From NCBI RefSeq assembly GCF_000421465.1, contig NZ_ATXB01000001.1:372001-436000 (forward strand): a stretch of 64,000 bases of DNA, read 5' to 3'. The position numbers and the translations under genes were made by a program. The notes under the pieces are model-generated. The model was not told where the DNA came from. It did no database searches and saw only the letters and a program-made list of their open reading frames with translations. Positions 45,369 through 54,647 of this stretch are shown here, in pieces. The stretch is from Methylohalobius crimeensis 10Ki. GTDB taxonomy: Bacteria; Pseudomonadota; Gammaproteobacteria; Methylococcales; Methylothermaceae. Each line of letters begins with the position of its first letter. Within the stretch, counting starts at the first letter, position 1.

Positions 45369-45430
45369 GCTCACCCCCACGAATCAGGCTTAGAGCCATG
45401 ATCCACGATCACCGCATCCCCTGAAAAAGG
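45369..45430 (-). mobile_element. short relic of an IS4-type transposase
   Basis: About 60 bp resemble the 13760-13830 part of the complete IS4 transposase gene (shared GCTCACCC, ATCAGGCT, GATCCACGA, CACATCCCC-like blocks, AAAAGG), with small gaps. It lies in the 270-bp gap between the two terminators. The rest of the gap holds nothing recognisable. Confidence 0.55.
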
Positions 45431-45505
45431 GCTTAACACATGGAGACTACCAAATTTTCGTCAATGGAAATCTTCGAACGACCATTTCCATTCCCTGACT
45501 GAGCA

Positions 45506-45531
45506 TAAAAAAGCGCGCCCGAAGGCGCGCA
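45506..45531 (-). terminator. rho-independent terminator of clpB
   Basis: On the minus strand GCGCGCC TTCG GGCGCGC followed by TTTTTT: a UUCG-capped strong stem 26 bp after the clpB stop. Confidence 0.9.
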
Positions 45532-45556
45532 AGTGGGAGTAAGCAAGGCGGGTGAA

Positions 45557-48136
45557 TCAGTCCTTGTGGAACACGATTTTGCCGTCTTCCGCATCGGCGA
45601 CGATGGTATCGCCCGGGCCGAATTTGCCCGCCAGGATTTCCATCGCCAACGGTTCCTCGATGAGGTGCTGGATCGCCCGGCGCAGGGGCCGCGCGCCGAA
45701 GACCGGGTCGTAGCCCCCCTCGGCGACGATGTCCAGCGCGCCTTCGGTGAGCTGCATGGCCATTTCCCGTTCCTCCAGACGCTGCTCCAGAAGGGCGATC
45801 TGCAGCCGGGCGATGCGATGAATGTGCTCCCGTCCCAGCGGGTGGAACACCACGATCTCGTCGATCCGGTTGACGAATTCCGGCCGGAAGTATTGATTGA
45901 CGTAGCTCATGACCTCTTTTTTGATCACCGGATAGTCGGCCGATTCCTGTTCCAATTCCTGAATCCGGTCGGAGCCCAGATTGGAGGTCATGATCACCAC
46001 CGTGTTGCGGAAATCCACCGTGCGCCCGTGACTGTCGGTGAGCCGCCCGTCGTCCAGGATCTGGAGCAGGATGTTGAACACGTCGGCGTGGGCCTTTTCC
46101 ACCTCGTCGAACAGGATCACCGAGTAGGGCTTGCGCCGCACCGCTTCGGTCAGATAGCCGCCTTCCTCGTAGCCCACGTAGCCCGGCGGCGCCCCGATCA
46201 GGCGGGCGACGGCGTGCTTTTCCATGAATTCCGACATGTCGATGCGGATCATGGCGCGTTCGGTGTCGAACAGGAACTGGGCCAGGGCCTTGCACAGCTC
46301 GGTCTTGCCCACCCCGGTGGGACCGAGGAACAGGAACGATCCGGTGGGCCGGTTGGGATCGGACAGCCCCGCCCGCGACCGGCGGATGGCGTTGGCCACC
46401 GCGGTGACCGCCTCGTTCTGCCCCACCACCCGGCGATGGAGCTGATCTTCCAGGTGGAGCAGCTTCTGCTTCTCGCTTTCCAGCATCTTGGAGACCGGGA
46501 TGCCGGTCCATTTGGAGACGATCTCGGCGATTTCCTCCTCGCCCACCTTGTTGCGGAGCAGCTTGAAGTCCTTTTGCTCGGCCTCCTGGGCGGATTTGAG
46601 CTGGCCTTCCAATTGCGGAATCATGCCGTATTGGATTTCCGCCATTCGCTGCAGGTCGCCGGCGCGCTTGGCGTTTTCCAGTTCCAGCCGGGCTTGGTCC
46701 AGCTTTTCCTTGATCGAGTGGGCGCCTTGTAGGGACGCTTTTTCCGCCTTCCAGATTTCCTCCAGCTCGGAGTATTCCCGCTCCAGCTTGTCGATCTCTT
46801 CCTCGAGCGTGTCCAGGCGCTTTTTGGAGCCCGGATCGGTCTCCTTCTTGAGCGCTTCGCGCTCGATCTTGAGCTGGATCAAGCGCCGATCCAGGCGGTC
46901 CATGGATTCCGGCTTGGAGTCGATTTCCATGCGGATCTTGGCCGCCGATTCGTCGATCAGGTCGATGGCCTTGTCCGGCAGCTTGCGGTCGGTGATGTAG
47001 CGATGGGACAGGTTGGCGGCGGCGATGATCGCCGAGTCGGTGATCTCCACCCCGTGATGGAGCTCGTAGCGTTCCTTGAGGCCGCGCAGGATGGCGATGG
47101 TGTCCTCCCGATTGGGTTCGTCTACGATGACCATCTGGAAGCGGCGTTCCAGGGCGGCGTCCTTTTCGATGTATTTGCGGTATTCGTCCAGGGTGGTGGC
47201 GCCGATGCAGTGGAGCTCGCCGCGCGCCAGGGCCGGCTTGAGCATGTTGCCGGCATCCACCGCCCCTTCCGCCTTGCCGGCGCCGACGATGGTGTGGATT
47301 TCGTCGATGAACAAAATCACCTTGCCTTCCGCCTTGGCGATGTCGTTGAGCACCGCCTTGAGGCGCTCCTCGAATTCGCCCCGGAACTTGGCCCCGGCGA
47401 TCAGGGCGGCCATGTCCAAGGACAGAATCCGCTTGCCGCGCAGACCCTCGGGGACTTCGCCGTTGACGATGCGCTGGGCCAGTCCCTCCGCGATGGCGGT
47501 CTTGCCCACCCCGGGTTCGCCCACCAGGCAGGGATTGTTCTTGGTGCGCCGCTGCAGGATCTGAATGGTGCGGCGGATTTCCTCGTCGCGGCCGATGACC
47601 GGGTCGAGTTTGCCCTGTTCGGCGCGCTCGGTCAGGTCGATGGTGTATTTTTCCAGCGCCTGGCGCTGCTGTTCGGCGTCCTGGTCGGTGACATTCTCGC
47701 CGCCGCGGATCTCGTCGATGGCCTTCTCGATCAGACTGCGGGTGGCACCGGCCTTGTTCAGGGCCTCCGCCAAGGGGCCCTTGTCCTCCAGCGCCGCGAG
47801 CACGAATAGTTCGCTGGAGATGTAGGTGTCGCCGCGCTTCTGGGCGAGCTTGTCGGTCAGGTTCAGGATCCGCCCCAGGGCGTTGGAAACAACGACCTCG
47901 CCGCCGGTCCCTTCCACGGTGGGGAAGCGGTCGAGCTGCTTGCCCAGTTCGGTGCGCAGTTGATTGACGTTGGCGCCGGCCTTGGTCAGCAGCGGGCGCA
48001 CGGTCCCGCCTTCCTGATCCAGGAGCGCGATCATTGCGTGTACCGGTTCGATGAACTGGTGGTCCTTGCCCAGTGCCAAGCTCTGCGCGTCGGACAGGGC
48101 TTCCTGGAATTGGGTGGTGAGTTTGTCCATTCGCAT
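45557..48136 (-). CDS. clpB: ATP-dependent disaggregase ClpB
   Basis: 859 residues, the normal length. N-domain ([34 protein letters not shown]), NBD1 with Walker A GEPGVGKT and Walker [10 protein letters not shown], a long coiled-coil middle domain ~400-525 ([23 protein letters not shown]), then NBD2 with GPTGVGKT and [11 protein letters not shown], and the C-terminal small domain ([18 protein letters not shown]). It rescues aggregated proteins together with DnaK. A heat-shock-type promoter lies just upstream and a strong terminator follows. MRMDKLT allows starts at 48136 or 48130. Confidence 0.97.
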   Translation of the reverse strand: MRMDKLTTQFQEALSDAQSLALGKDHQFIEPVHAMIALLDQEGGTVRPLLTKAGANVNQLRTELGKQLDRFPTVEGTGGEVVVSNALGRILNLTDKLAQKRGDTYISSELFVLAALEDKGPLAEALNKAGATRSLIEKAIDEIRGGENVTDQDAEQQRQALEKYTIDLTERAEQGKLDPVIGRDEEIRRTIQILQRRTKNNPCLVGEPGVGKTAIAEGLAQRIVNGEVPEGLRGKRILSLDMAALIAGAKFRGEFEERLKAVLNDIAKAEGKVILFIDEIHTIVGAGKAEGAVDAGNMLKPALARGELHCIGATTLDEYRKYIEKDAALERRFQMVIVDEPNREDTIAILRGLKERYELHHGVEITDSAIIAAANLSHRYITDRKLPDKAIDLIDESAAKIRMEIDSKPESMDRLDRRLIQLKIEREALKKETDPGSKKRLDTLEEEIDKLEREYSELEEIWKAEKASLQGAHSIKEKLDQARLELENAKRAGDLQRMAEIQYGMIPQLEGQLKSAQEAEQKDFKLLRNKVGEEEIAEIVSKWTGIPVSKMLESEKQKLLHLEDQLHRRVVGQNEAVTAVANAIRRSRAGLSDPNRPTGSFLFLGPTGVGKTELCKALAQFLFDTERAMIRIDMSEFMEKHAVARLIGAPPGYVGYEEGGYLTEAVRRKPYSVILFDEVEKAHADVFNILLQILDDGRLTDSHGRTVDFRNTVVIMTSNLGSDRIQELEQESADYPVIKKEVMSYVNQYFRPEFVNRIDEIVVFHPLGREHIHRIARLQIALLEQRLEEREMAMQLTEGALDIVAEGGYDPVFGARPLRRAIQHLIEEPLAMEILAGKFGPGDTIVADAEDGKIVFHKD

Positions 48137-48182
48137 GGGTAAAGCCTTTTGTTTCGTGAGGAAAATGGTCGATTGCTTACCA

Positions 48183-48211
48183 ATGTGGGGGTGGGGACGA
48201 ATTATTTCAAG
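48183..48211 (-). promoter_or_regulatory. sigma-32-type promoter upstream of clpB
   Basis: On the minus strand CTTGAAA, 14-bp spacer, CCCCACAT: close to the heat-shock consensus CTTGAAA-N11-16-CCCCATNT. It lies ~47 bp before the clpB start, overlapping the 3' end of pgeF. Confidence 0.6.
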
Positions 48212-49070
48212 CGCGCCAGATCAAGCTCGCCATGCGGCCGCATACGCCGTCGCGGCGGTAGGAATAGAATCGCTGCCGGTCGCCGTGAGTGCAGAAGCGG
48301 CCGCCGTAGACGGCTTCGACGCCGTGGGATTGAAGGATCAGACGCGCCAGCAGGTAGAGATCGGCGAGGTATGTGATGCTCCGCCTTCCCAGGTTCCGAT
48401 TTGTCTCTCCGGCGGGTCGGAAGGCGGCGGCGAAATCGGGATTGCGGTTGAGGAAGGCGTCTTTGACTTCCGCGCCCACCTCGAACGCCTCGGGGCCGAT
48501 GGCCGGTCCGAGCCAGGCCATGGGAGGATGCCGCCACGGCGGGACGGCGAGGGCGTTGTCGACGATGCCGGCCAGGAGGCCGCGCCAGCCGGCGTGCACC
48601 GCGGCGCAGGCAGTGCCGTCGGTGAGCAGGATCGGCAGGCAGTCGGCGGTCAGAACGGCCAGGACGAGGTTCGGGCGGGAGGTGAATGCGGCATCGGCGG
48701 CGGGGGATAGAGTGTCGGGAGAGAGCCGCTCGGGAGACGCCGTCAACTTTCCCCCAACTGTCCCCTCTCCCCCATTGGGGGAGAGGGTTGGGGAGAGGGG
48801 GATACAAATATCCTCGGCCTTATCTCCTTCTTCCCGATCGACTCGGATAACCCGGTTCCCATGGACTTGCCTGAGCCAAACCGGTTCCGAGGGGAGGGCG
48901 AGCCGTTCCCGCAGAATCTGCCGGTTGCGGGCCACGCAATCGGGATCGTCGCCTACATGGTCGGCCAAGTTCCAGGAGGCGTAAGGGCCGCGGCTGATCC
49001 CGCCGGTGCGGAGGGTGACCGCGGCCCGGATCGAATCCGGGGCGGGCCAGTCGGCAGCGATGAAATTCAT
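48207..49070 (-). CDS. pgeF: peptidoglycan editing factor / laccase-domain protein PgeF
   Basis: 287 residues from the ATG at 49070, overlapping the stop of the upstream gene (ATGA). The metal/active-site residues of the YfiH family are present: His in [11 protein letters not shown], Cys in [10 protein letters not shown] and His in [12 protein letters not shown], then [13 protein letters not shown]. Between RVDREEGDK and AADAAFTSR there are ~40 residues not expected in this family ([18 protein letters not shown]), produced by a palindromic repeat in the DNA (48763-48787). The reading frame is kept, so it is probably still functional. Confidence 0.9.
   Translation of the reverse strand: MNFIAADWPAPDSIRAAVTLRTGGISRGPYASWNLADHVGDDPDCVARNRQILRERLALPSEPVWLRQVHGNRVIRVDREEGDKAEDICIPLSPTLSPNGGEGTVGGKLTASPERLSPDTLSPAADAAFTSRPNLVLAVLTADCLPILLTDGTACAAVHAGWRGLLAGIVDNALAVPPWRHPPMAWLGPAIGPEAFEVGAEVKDAFLNRNPDFAAAFRPAGETNRNLGRRSITYLADLYLLARLILQSHGVEAVYGGRFCTHGDRQRFYSYRRDGVCGRMASLIWRA
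48763..48787. repeat. REP-like palindrome inside pgeF
   Basis: CCCTCTCCCCC ATT GGGGGAGAGGG: perfect 11-bp stem with 3-base loop, flanked by related CCCCAAC/GTTGGGGAGAGGGG sequence. It is the well-known type normally found between genes. Confidence 0.85.
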
Positions 49071-49291
49071 CCCGAGCGGGTGCGAATGACCTTGATCACC
49101 GCCAGCAGGATCAATACCCCCGCCACGATGCCTGCCATCAGAGGCAGATGGGCGATAAAGGCGTGGTAGATCCGATCCATGAAATGAAAAATGGATTCCA
49201 GGGTTTCGTCGTCCAGGTGCCACTGGCCGCCGTGGGCCAGGGCGGCCGGCGATGTGATCGATAACAAACCGATTGCCGATAGTTTGCGCAT
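49067..49291 (-). CDS. small exported membrane protein upstream of pgeF
   Basis: 74 residues from the ATG at 49291: signal peptide RKLSAIGLLSITSPAALA, short His-containing linker (HGGQWHLDDETLESIFHFMDRIYH) and one C-terminal membrane helix (LPLMAGIVAGVLILLAVIKVI). Its stop overlaps the pgeF start. A longer frame to 49366 runs over the toxin relic and is not credible. Unknown function. Confidence 0.65.
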   Translation of the reverse strand: MRKLSAIGLLSITSPAALAHGGQWHLDDETLESIFHFMDRIYHAFIAHLPLMAGIVAGVLILLAVIKVIRTRSG

Positions 49292-49319
49292 TTTGATGGA
49301 TGAGAGGTTGAAAAAATTA

Positions 49320-49585
49320 TTATGGAAAGTAACGATAAATGGCTTTGCGATGCAAAATACGCACAAAGATGACTCGAGTATCTATGATTGCAAGACCTAT
49401 CCGATAGTTGCCGATTCGGATTCGATAGTAGCTGGAAAACCTTTAAGTTTTGTCAGATTTGGAATCTCATGCTTAGATGAGGCGTTTTGGGTCTCGTTAA
49501 TCAGTTGCTTGACTCGGCGGCGAAGCGATGCATCTTGAATATGTTTCAAATCCTTGGCGAAACGGGATTCAAAAGCGACATCCAT
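49320..49585 (-). pseudogene. RelE/ParE-type toxin, frameshifted
   Basis: The first ~50 residues (DVAFESRFAKDLKHIQDASLRRRVKQLI ... LTKLKGFPA) are in frame, then a premature stop follows at 49397. The missing end (YYRIRIGNYRIGLAIIDTRV, then FVRILHRKAIYRYF) is encoded in another frame to 49320. Restoring one base after GGTTTTCCAG gives an 88-residue toxin. The antitoxin directly upstream is intact. Confidence 0.75.
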
Positions 49586-49588
49586 AAA

Positions 49589-49795
49589 TTATTCCTCAAG
49601 GATTGCCCGGATTTTATCTTCGGATACAAATTCATCCCGGCGGCCTGCTTGGATTGCTTTTTCGAAAGCAACTTCTTCCAATGCTTCCAGTAAGACTTCT
49701 TGAAATTCAGGACGCCGCTCTTGCAATAGTTCAATTAAAGCTTCCTTAAGTAAGGTCTTGGTTTGTTCGGAATCAGGTAGCGTATCGGTAGCCAT
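49589..49795 (-). CDS. antitoxin of the RelE-type module
   Basis: 68 residues from the ATG at 49795 (GGAG 7-8 nt upstream). An acidic, helical protein (TKTLLKEALIELLQERRPEFQEVLLEALEEVAFEKAIQ) ending in a short basic/acidic tail. It lies 3 bp before the toxin gene. No clear DNA-binding fold visible. The pair sits between rluD and pgeF, which are usually adjacent. Confidence 0.75.
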   Translation of the reverse strand: MATDTLPDSEQTKTLLKEALIELLQERRPEFQEVLLEALEEVAFEKAIQAGRRDEFVSEDKIRAILEE

Positions 49796-49816
49796 AGCTA
49801 GAATCTCCAACTGAAT

Positions 49817-50779
49817 TCAGGGTTTTATCATACCTCTGTTCTCACGCAGAATGGCTAAAATGCGCTCAAAATCCTCCGGCAGCGGGCTCTCCCAGCCCAG
49901 TTCCTCGCCGGTTTCGGGATGGGTCAGGGAAAGCCTGGCGGCGTGCAGGGCCTGGCGCTTGAACCCGCGCAACGCTTCGATCAGTTCATCGCTCGCGCCG
50001 GGCGGCAGGCGAAGGCGGCCGTATTGCGGGTCGCCCACCAGCGGGTAGCGCAAGTAGGCCATGTGGACGCGGATCTGGTGGGTGCGGCCGGTTTCCAATT
50101 GCACCCGGATCAAGGTGTGATGGGGGAAGCGTTCGGCCACTCGATAATGGGTGATCGCCTCCTTGCCGCCCTCGACCACCGCGAACCGCTTGCGGTCCAC
50201 CGGATGGCGGCCGATGGGGGCGTTCACGGTACCGCCGGCGGTCATGCGTCCCTGCACCAGCGCCAGATATTCCCGCTTCACCGTCCGGGCCTGAAGTTGA
50301 TCCACCAGGCCTTTATGGGCCTTGAGGGATTTGGCCACCACGAGCAGGCCCGAGGTTTCCTTGTCCAGCCGATGGACGATCCCGGCGCGGGGCAGGCTGG
50401 CCAATTGCGGGGCGTGGTGGAGGAGGGCGTTTTGCAGGGTGCCGTCCCGGTGGCCGGCGGCGGGGTGAACCACCAAACCGGCGGGTTTGTTCAGAACGAT
50501 CAAATGCTCGTCCTCGAAGACGATTGCCAAAGGAATCGCCTGGGGGAGGAATTCCCCCCGCGGCTCCTCCACGGCTTCCAACTCGATCCATTCGCCGCCC
50601 TGGAGTTTGTCCCGCGGCCGCAGCGCTTCGCCGTCGACCTTCACCCGCCCCTGCTTGACCCATTGCTGGAGACGGCTGCGGGAATAATCCGGAAAGAGCT
50701 GCGCCAGGGCCTGATCCAGGCGCAGGCCGGCCATGTCTTCGGGGACGGTGCGGGAGAGGAGGGAGGTTCGGGTGGTCAT
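49817..50779 (-). CDS. rluD: 23S rRNA pseudouridine synthase RluD
   Basis: 320 residues from the ATG at 50779 (a TTG at 50800 extends the frame). It has an N-terminal S4 RNA-binding domain (GLRLDQALAQLFPDYSRSRLQQWVKQGRVKVDG). The synthase domain carries the catalytic Asp in GIVHRLDKETSGLLVVAK, plus NKPAGLVVHPAAGH and ETGRTHQIRVHMAYLRYPLVGDP. It modifies helix 69 of 23S rRNA. Its neighbour upstream is intI, and the two genes almost touch. Confidence 0.95.
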   Translation of the reverse strand: MTTRTSLLSRTVPEDMAGLRLDQALAQLFPDYSRSRLQQWVKQGRVKVDGEALRPRDKLQGGEWIELEAVEEPRGEFLPQAIPLAIVFEDEHLIVLNKPAGLVVHPAAGHRDGTLQNALLHHAPQLASLPRAGIVHRLDKETSGLLVVAKSLKAHKGLVDQLQARTVKREYLALVQGRMTAGGTVNAPIGRHPVDRKRFAVVEGGKEAITHYRVAERFPHHTLIRVQLETGRTHQIRVHMAYLRYPLVGDPQYGRLRLPPGASDELIEALRGFKRQALHAARLSLTHPETGEELGWESPLPEDFERILAILRENRGMIKP

Positions 50780-50796
50780 GGTTTCGGTGTTTCGGT

Positions 50797-52212
50797 TCAA
50801 AAGTCCGCCGGGCTGATCACCGGCGGCAAGCCCGGCTTATTGAGGACATGGGTGTAGATCATGGTGGTGGAGACGTCGGCGTGGCCGAGCAGCTCCTGCA
50901 CGGTGCGAATGTCATAGCCGGCTTCCAGGAGATGGGTGGCGAACGAATGGCGCAAGGCGTGGCTGTTGACCCGCTTGGGGATGTCAGTCTTTTGCGCCGC
51001 CTTGTGGATGGCTTTTTGCAGGGTGTTTTCGTGGATGTGGTGGCGGCGCACTTGTCCCGAGCGCGGATCGCGGGCGAGCCGCGCCGAGGCGAAGACGTAT
51101 TGCCAGCGCCAGTCGGTGGAGGCTTGGGGGTATTTGCGCGCCAAGGCATCGGGCAGATGGACGTGAACCGGCCCGGCGAGCCGGTCGGCCTCGAATTGGC
51201 GGCGGCGTTCGGCAAGATGGGCCTGCAAGTCTTCCTTGAAGCTCATCGGAAGCGGCACCACGCGGTCCTTGCGTCCCTTGCCGTCGCGCACCACGATCAG
51301 GGAGCGCTCGAAATCCACGTCCTGAACCCTTAATCGCACCAGTTCAAGCAGCCTCGTGCCGGTACCGTACATGAGCCCCGCCATCAACCGGTGGATTCCC
51401 TCGAGGGCGTCGAGCAGGCGCTTGATTTCCTCCCGGCTCAGCACGACCGGAATGCGGCGGGTTCGCTTGGCGGGCCGGAAACCTTCGGTGAGCGCGAATT
51501 CCCGTGCCAGTACGTGTTTGTAGAAGAAGCTCAGGGCATTGAGGGCTTGTCTCTGGGTGCTCTGGGAGATCCGCCGTTCCACTGTCAGATGGGAGAGAAA
51601 GGTTCCGGCATCCCCCGAGTCCAATTCCGCCGGCGGCTTGCCCGCAAAAGCCAGAAAGCGCATCACCCAGTCGCGGTAGGCGTTTTCGGTGCGGATGGAA
51701 TAGTGCTGGCTGCGCAGGAGGCGCACCGTCTTCGTCACCGCCGCCTCGCCGTCGGAATCCAGGGATTTGGTCCGGCTGTTCTTTTGGATCAGGGCCTCAG
51801 GCGGAGATTCCTTCGCCAGGGTGGGGTGGTTCGCGGGCAAGGTTTCCAGCCCCGCCTCCCCCCAATAGTTCCAGTCCACCTCCATGGCCTGGGTGTTTCG
51901 GACGAGATCGACCAGCAGCAGGCGGATGGCATCGACTTTCTGTCTGATCTGCCAGCCCGGCATTTGTGTTTGACGAGTCAGGTTTTGCAGGTAGTTGCAG
52001 ATATCCTCTCTGTTCAACTTCCGGAGGCTCTTTCCCGGAAAAGCGGCCAGCAACTCTTCGACATGGCGCACGTACCAGCGCCGGTAATGCTCGGGGACTC
52101 CCTGGCGGCTTAGCAGATCAAGGTAGCGTTGCCAGTTGGAGGGGCGGTAGGTCTCTGGGTTTGGAGTTGTCGATGAGTTTTTACGTATGATATTTTTACC
52201 CATAAAACTCAT
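50797..52212 (-). CDS. intI: integron integrase IntI with long N-terminal extension
   Basis: 471-residue tyrosine recombinase. The core-binding domain starts near 160 (VRLLRSQHYSIRTENAYRDWVMRFL). The catalytic domain has the Arg of YGTGTRLLELVRLRVQDVD, the box HALRHSFATHLLEAG, LLGHADVSTTMIYTHVL (H and nucleophile Tyr), and the integron-specific insert ARKYPQASTDWRWQYVF. About 130 extra N-terminal residues form a second SAM-like helical domain (WQRYLDLLSRQGVPEHYRRWYVRHVEELL), longer than in class 1 IntI (~337 residues). It is transcribed away from the cassettes. It catalyses attI x attC recombination. Confidence 0.93.
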   Translation of the reverse strand: MSFMGKNIIRKNSSTTPNPETYRPSNWQRYLDLLSRQGVPEHYRRWYVRHVEELLAAFPGKSLRKLNREDICNYLQNLTRQTQMPGWQIRQKVDAIRLLLVDLVRNTQAMEVDWNYWGEAGLETLPANHPTLAKESPPEALIQKNSRTKSLDSDGEAAVTKTVRLLRSQHYSIRTENAYRDWVMRFLAFAGKPPAELDSGDAGTFLSHLTVERRISQSTQRQALNALSFFYKHVLAREFALTEGFRPAKRTRRIPVVLSREEIKRLLDALEGIHRLMAGLMYGTGTRLLELVRLRVQDVDFERSLIVVRDGKGRKDRVVPLPMSFKEDLQAHLAERRRQFEADRLAGPVHVHLPDALARKYPQASTDWRWQYVFASARLARDPRSGQVRRHHIHENTLQKAIHKAAQKTDIPKRVNSHALRHSFATHLLEAGYDIRTVQELLGHADVSTTMIYTHVLNKPGLPPVISPADF

Positions 52213-52223
52213 ATTAGATGAAT

Positions 52224-52276
52224 AGGCAGAATCTGTCTATTGCCCTAATTAGAGATTTCTGTCTATTGAACTGTTA
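52224..52276 (+). other. attI-like recombination site
   Basis: Lies between intI and the first cassette. Two direct repeats TCTGTCTATTG (IntI-binding type) precede the core GAACTGTTATGC, in which crossover is expected after the G. The same 53 bp recur at 63847-63899 with three mismatches. Confidence 0.75.
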
Positions 52277-52801
52277 TGCCCTAGGAAGATGACTATGGAT
52301 ATCGAAGCCTATATTGAAGAAGAGCAGGAGTGGCTTGGTGATTGGCCCAAGGAGCCAGAAGACCGATATGGTAATCGACAATATTTCACTTTGGCAAAGG
52401 AACTGGTGGAAAACGTTCGTAATCGCTCTATTTGTAATGGAACTAGACCAGCAGACTATTGGAAGAAGATCACGGAAGCCCGGGAAATTTTTGATGATCT
52501 TCGTACCTGGTTAAATTACGAAGACAACATGACTGAAAAGCAGAAGGAAGAATTCAGCGAGCAAACATTTTGGCTTCATAAGGAGATTTATCAAGGAGGT
52601 CTTCTCAATAAGAAACAGGAAGTGTGGCCAATCGCAAGAGATGAACTGATTTCTGATACCGTACGTTATCTTCAAACACCTTTAATGTGGTCGGATAGAT
52701 TGGACTATTTGTTAACAGATGCGCTGCTATATGCAGAAGTATCTGCGTACCGTGAAAGCTTGCTGTCAAAAGAGCGCTTTCCTGAGATTTATGGAACGAA
52801 G

Positions 52802-53948
52802 CTTAGTACAGGACAAAATCTGTAACCTACTGATAGTATGGGGATCATTTGATGATTTTCACCCTATCCTTGATATGAATGATTCCGTTTCTGCGCTTCG
52901 GGCCGTATTGGCTGAGCATCTCCCCTGGCATGGTGCCCGCTTGAACTTTCTGGCTCAGTTTCTGTTGGCCTTGTTCCAGGTACGCAGCGTCAATCTGGCC
53001 GAATTGGCCACGGCTTTCCGTGGCAAGGCGCAAGTGGCTTCGCACTATAAGCGTTTGCAGCGGTTCTTTCGGGGCTTTACGATCAACTATGACGTGCTGG
53101 CGCGGCTGCTGGTGCATTTGTTTGCGGTGGGTGAAGGGCCGTGGTATCTGACCTTGGATCGTACCAATTGGAAATTGGGTAAGATCGAAATCAATTTTCT
53201 GGTGTTGGGCATTGCCCAGAAGGGGATGGCCTTGCCGGTGCTGTGGACGGTGTTGGGCAAAGCGGGCAATTCTCATACCGACCAGCGCATCGAATTGATG
53301 CAACGCTTTCTGGCGAACTTTGGTAAAACCCGCATCCGGGCGCTGTTGGCCGATCGAGAGTTTGTCGGTCAAAAATGGTTTACCTGGCTTCAGACCCAGG
53401 GCATTCCCTTTCATATTCGGATCAAGGAAAACACCCGAATTCCCAACACCTGGAATCGCGCCACCCCAGCCTGGCTGTTCTTTAGATCGCTTAGGCCCGG
53501 ACAGATGCGTCACTTGGAAGGGCGTCGACCGGTCTGGGACTGCTTTATTCATATATCGGCTTTGCGGCTGGCCGATAACGAACTTTTGATCGTGGCAACT
53601 CACGGTGCGCCCCAGAGCGAGGCGTTCACCGCCTATGGGCAGCGTTGGGAAATCGAAACCCTGTTCGGCGCCTTGAAGTCCCGCGGCTTCAATTTGGAGG
53701 ACACCCATCTGACTCATCCCGACCGCCTCAGCAAACTGCTGGCGCTTTTGGCGCTCGCCTTTGCTTGGAGTTGGCGTACCGGTGAGGTACTGACTGAACA
53801 AAAGCCCATTGAGGTAAAAAAACGCTCCAGCGACCGGTCAAGTCCGTCTTCCGACATGGCCTCGATTTCATCCGCAATCTCCTCTTCAACCTCTTCGATC
53901 GATGGACGGATTTTCTATGGCTATTGAAGTTTTTTGTCCCGTACTGAG
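52802..53948 (+). mobile_element. IS4-family element (1147 bp) in cassette 1
   Basis: Ends CTTAGTACAGGACAAAA (52802) and inverted TTTTGTCCCGTACTGAG (ending 53948); 9-bp target duplication GGAACGAAG at 52793-52801 and 53949-53957. The 9-bp duplication fits the IS10/IS50-like part of the IS4 family. Confidence 0.93.
52875..53927 (+). CDS. IS4-family transposase, 3' end frameshifted
   Basis: 350 residues from the ATG at 52875: NDSVSALRAVLAEHLPWHGAR, TLDRTNWKLGKIEINFLVLG (first D), LLADREFVGQKWF (second D) and YGQRWEIETLFGALKSRGFNLEDTHLT (E and IS4 signature). After the seven-A tract 53816-53822 the original C-terminus (PVKSVFRHGLDFIRNLLFNL ... FVPY) continues in the -1 frame and ends at a TGA inside the right inverted repeat. 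As read without a shift the tail is Ser-rich nonsense. Possible slippage element or a decayed tail. Confidence 0.85.
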   Translation: MNDSVSALRAVLAEHLPWHGARLNFLAQFLLALFQVRSVNLAELATAFRGKAQVASHYKRLQRFFRGFTINYDVLARLLVHLFAVGEGPWYLTLDRTNWKLGKIEINFLVLGIAQKGMALPVLWTVLGKAGNSHTDQRIELMQRFLANFGKTRIRALLADREFVGQKWFTWLQTQGIPFHIRIKENTRIPNTWNRATPAWLFFRSLRPGQMRHLEGRRPVWDCFIHISALRLADNELLIVATHGAPQSEAFTAYGQRWEIETLFGALKSRGFNLEDTHLTHPDRLSKLLALLALAFAWSWRTGEVLTEQKPIEVKKRSSDRSSPSSDMASISSAISSSTSSIDGRIFYGY

Positions 53949-54281
53949 GGAACGAAGTGGAAAAACTTTTTCAGGGTCGCCATCTTTATAGTTAAGTGGT
54001 TAGCAATATCATCTGCTCTACTAATTTCATATCAAGAAAGCAGAGATGTATTTATTTTGATCGGGATAGCAGTTATTGCATATCAGTCGGTGAAAGCAGT
54101 TAAGGCTACTACGGAAAATAAGGAGTGGGATTTGTATGCAGAGATGGTGGGTGTCTATCAGCACTGTGCCTACAAGAATTATAACGCCTCCGTTATATGG
54201 GACATGTGTAAGAAAGTGCGTGACAAAGGTGCTGTATTTGATGGCGTTATGTATGACTTACTTGAAAAACAAATTAAAAAG

Positions 54282-54353
54282 GCATAACAACAGCTTTAAC
54301 CCGGACGCATTTTCCGCTCGCTACAAATGCGCCTGTTAAGCTGGACGTTAGGT
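54282..54353 (+). other. attC site of cassette 1
   Basis: GCATAAC (with the gene's TAA) to GTTAGGT. Inner arms AACAGCTT and GACGCATTT pair with AAATGCGCC and AAGCTGGACGTT, giving the attC-type imperfect hairpin. Confidence 0.8.
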
Positions 54354-54647
54354 ACGTAAATACTATATAGGGCGTCATAATGAAAAACGTAATCTTGATA
54401 TCACTCGCAGTTTTCGTAGTAAGCTTCGCTGTATCCTTTTTGCCACGATATTTTAACGAACAAAATACCATACATGAATTAAAAGATGTTCGCTCGAAAC
54501 AGCAGATAGAAGCTAAACGGCGATTAAGAGATCTTGAGTACAGATACGAGTCGGTGCTCCCACCCATCAGCAAGCAAATGGATGAGATTGAGAGGCTTAA
54601 GAATAGTGTGGGAGAAAAAAATGCAGTAATTTTAGACGTCGCATCAG

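Larger units (their letters stand above)
52295..54287 (+). pseudogene. integron cassette 1 gene, split by an IS4 element
   Basis: The ORF starts at 52289/52295 (AGGAAG upstream) and runs MDIEAYIEEEQEWLGDWPKEPEDRYGNRQ to PEIYGTK at 52801. The IS4 element with its 9-bp duplication follows. The same frame resumes at 53958 as WKNFFRVAIFIVKWLAISS and ends at TAA 54287 inside the attC. Removing 52802-53957 gives an uninterrupted 280-residue protein (from 52289). It has an acidic helical N-terminal part and two C-terminal membrane helices. No family recognised. As it stands it should be inactive. Confidence 0.85.

Noticed and set aside
45533-46732. 399-codon plus-strand frame opposite clpB
   Set aside because: Antisense shadow of clpB; His/Arg/Gly/Val-rich without motifs.
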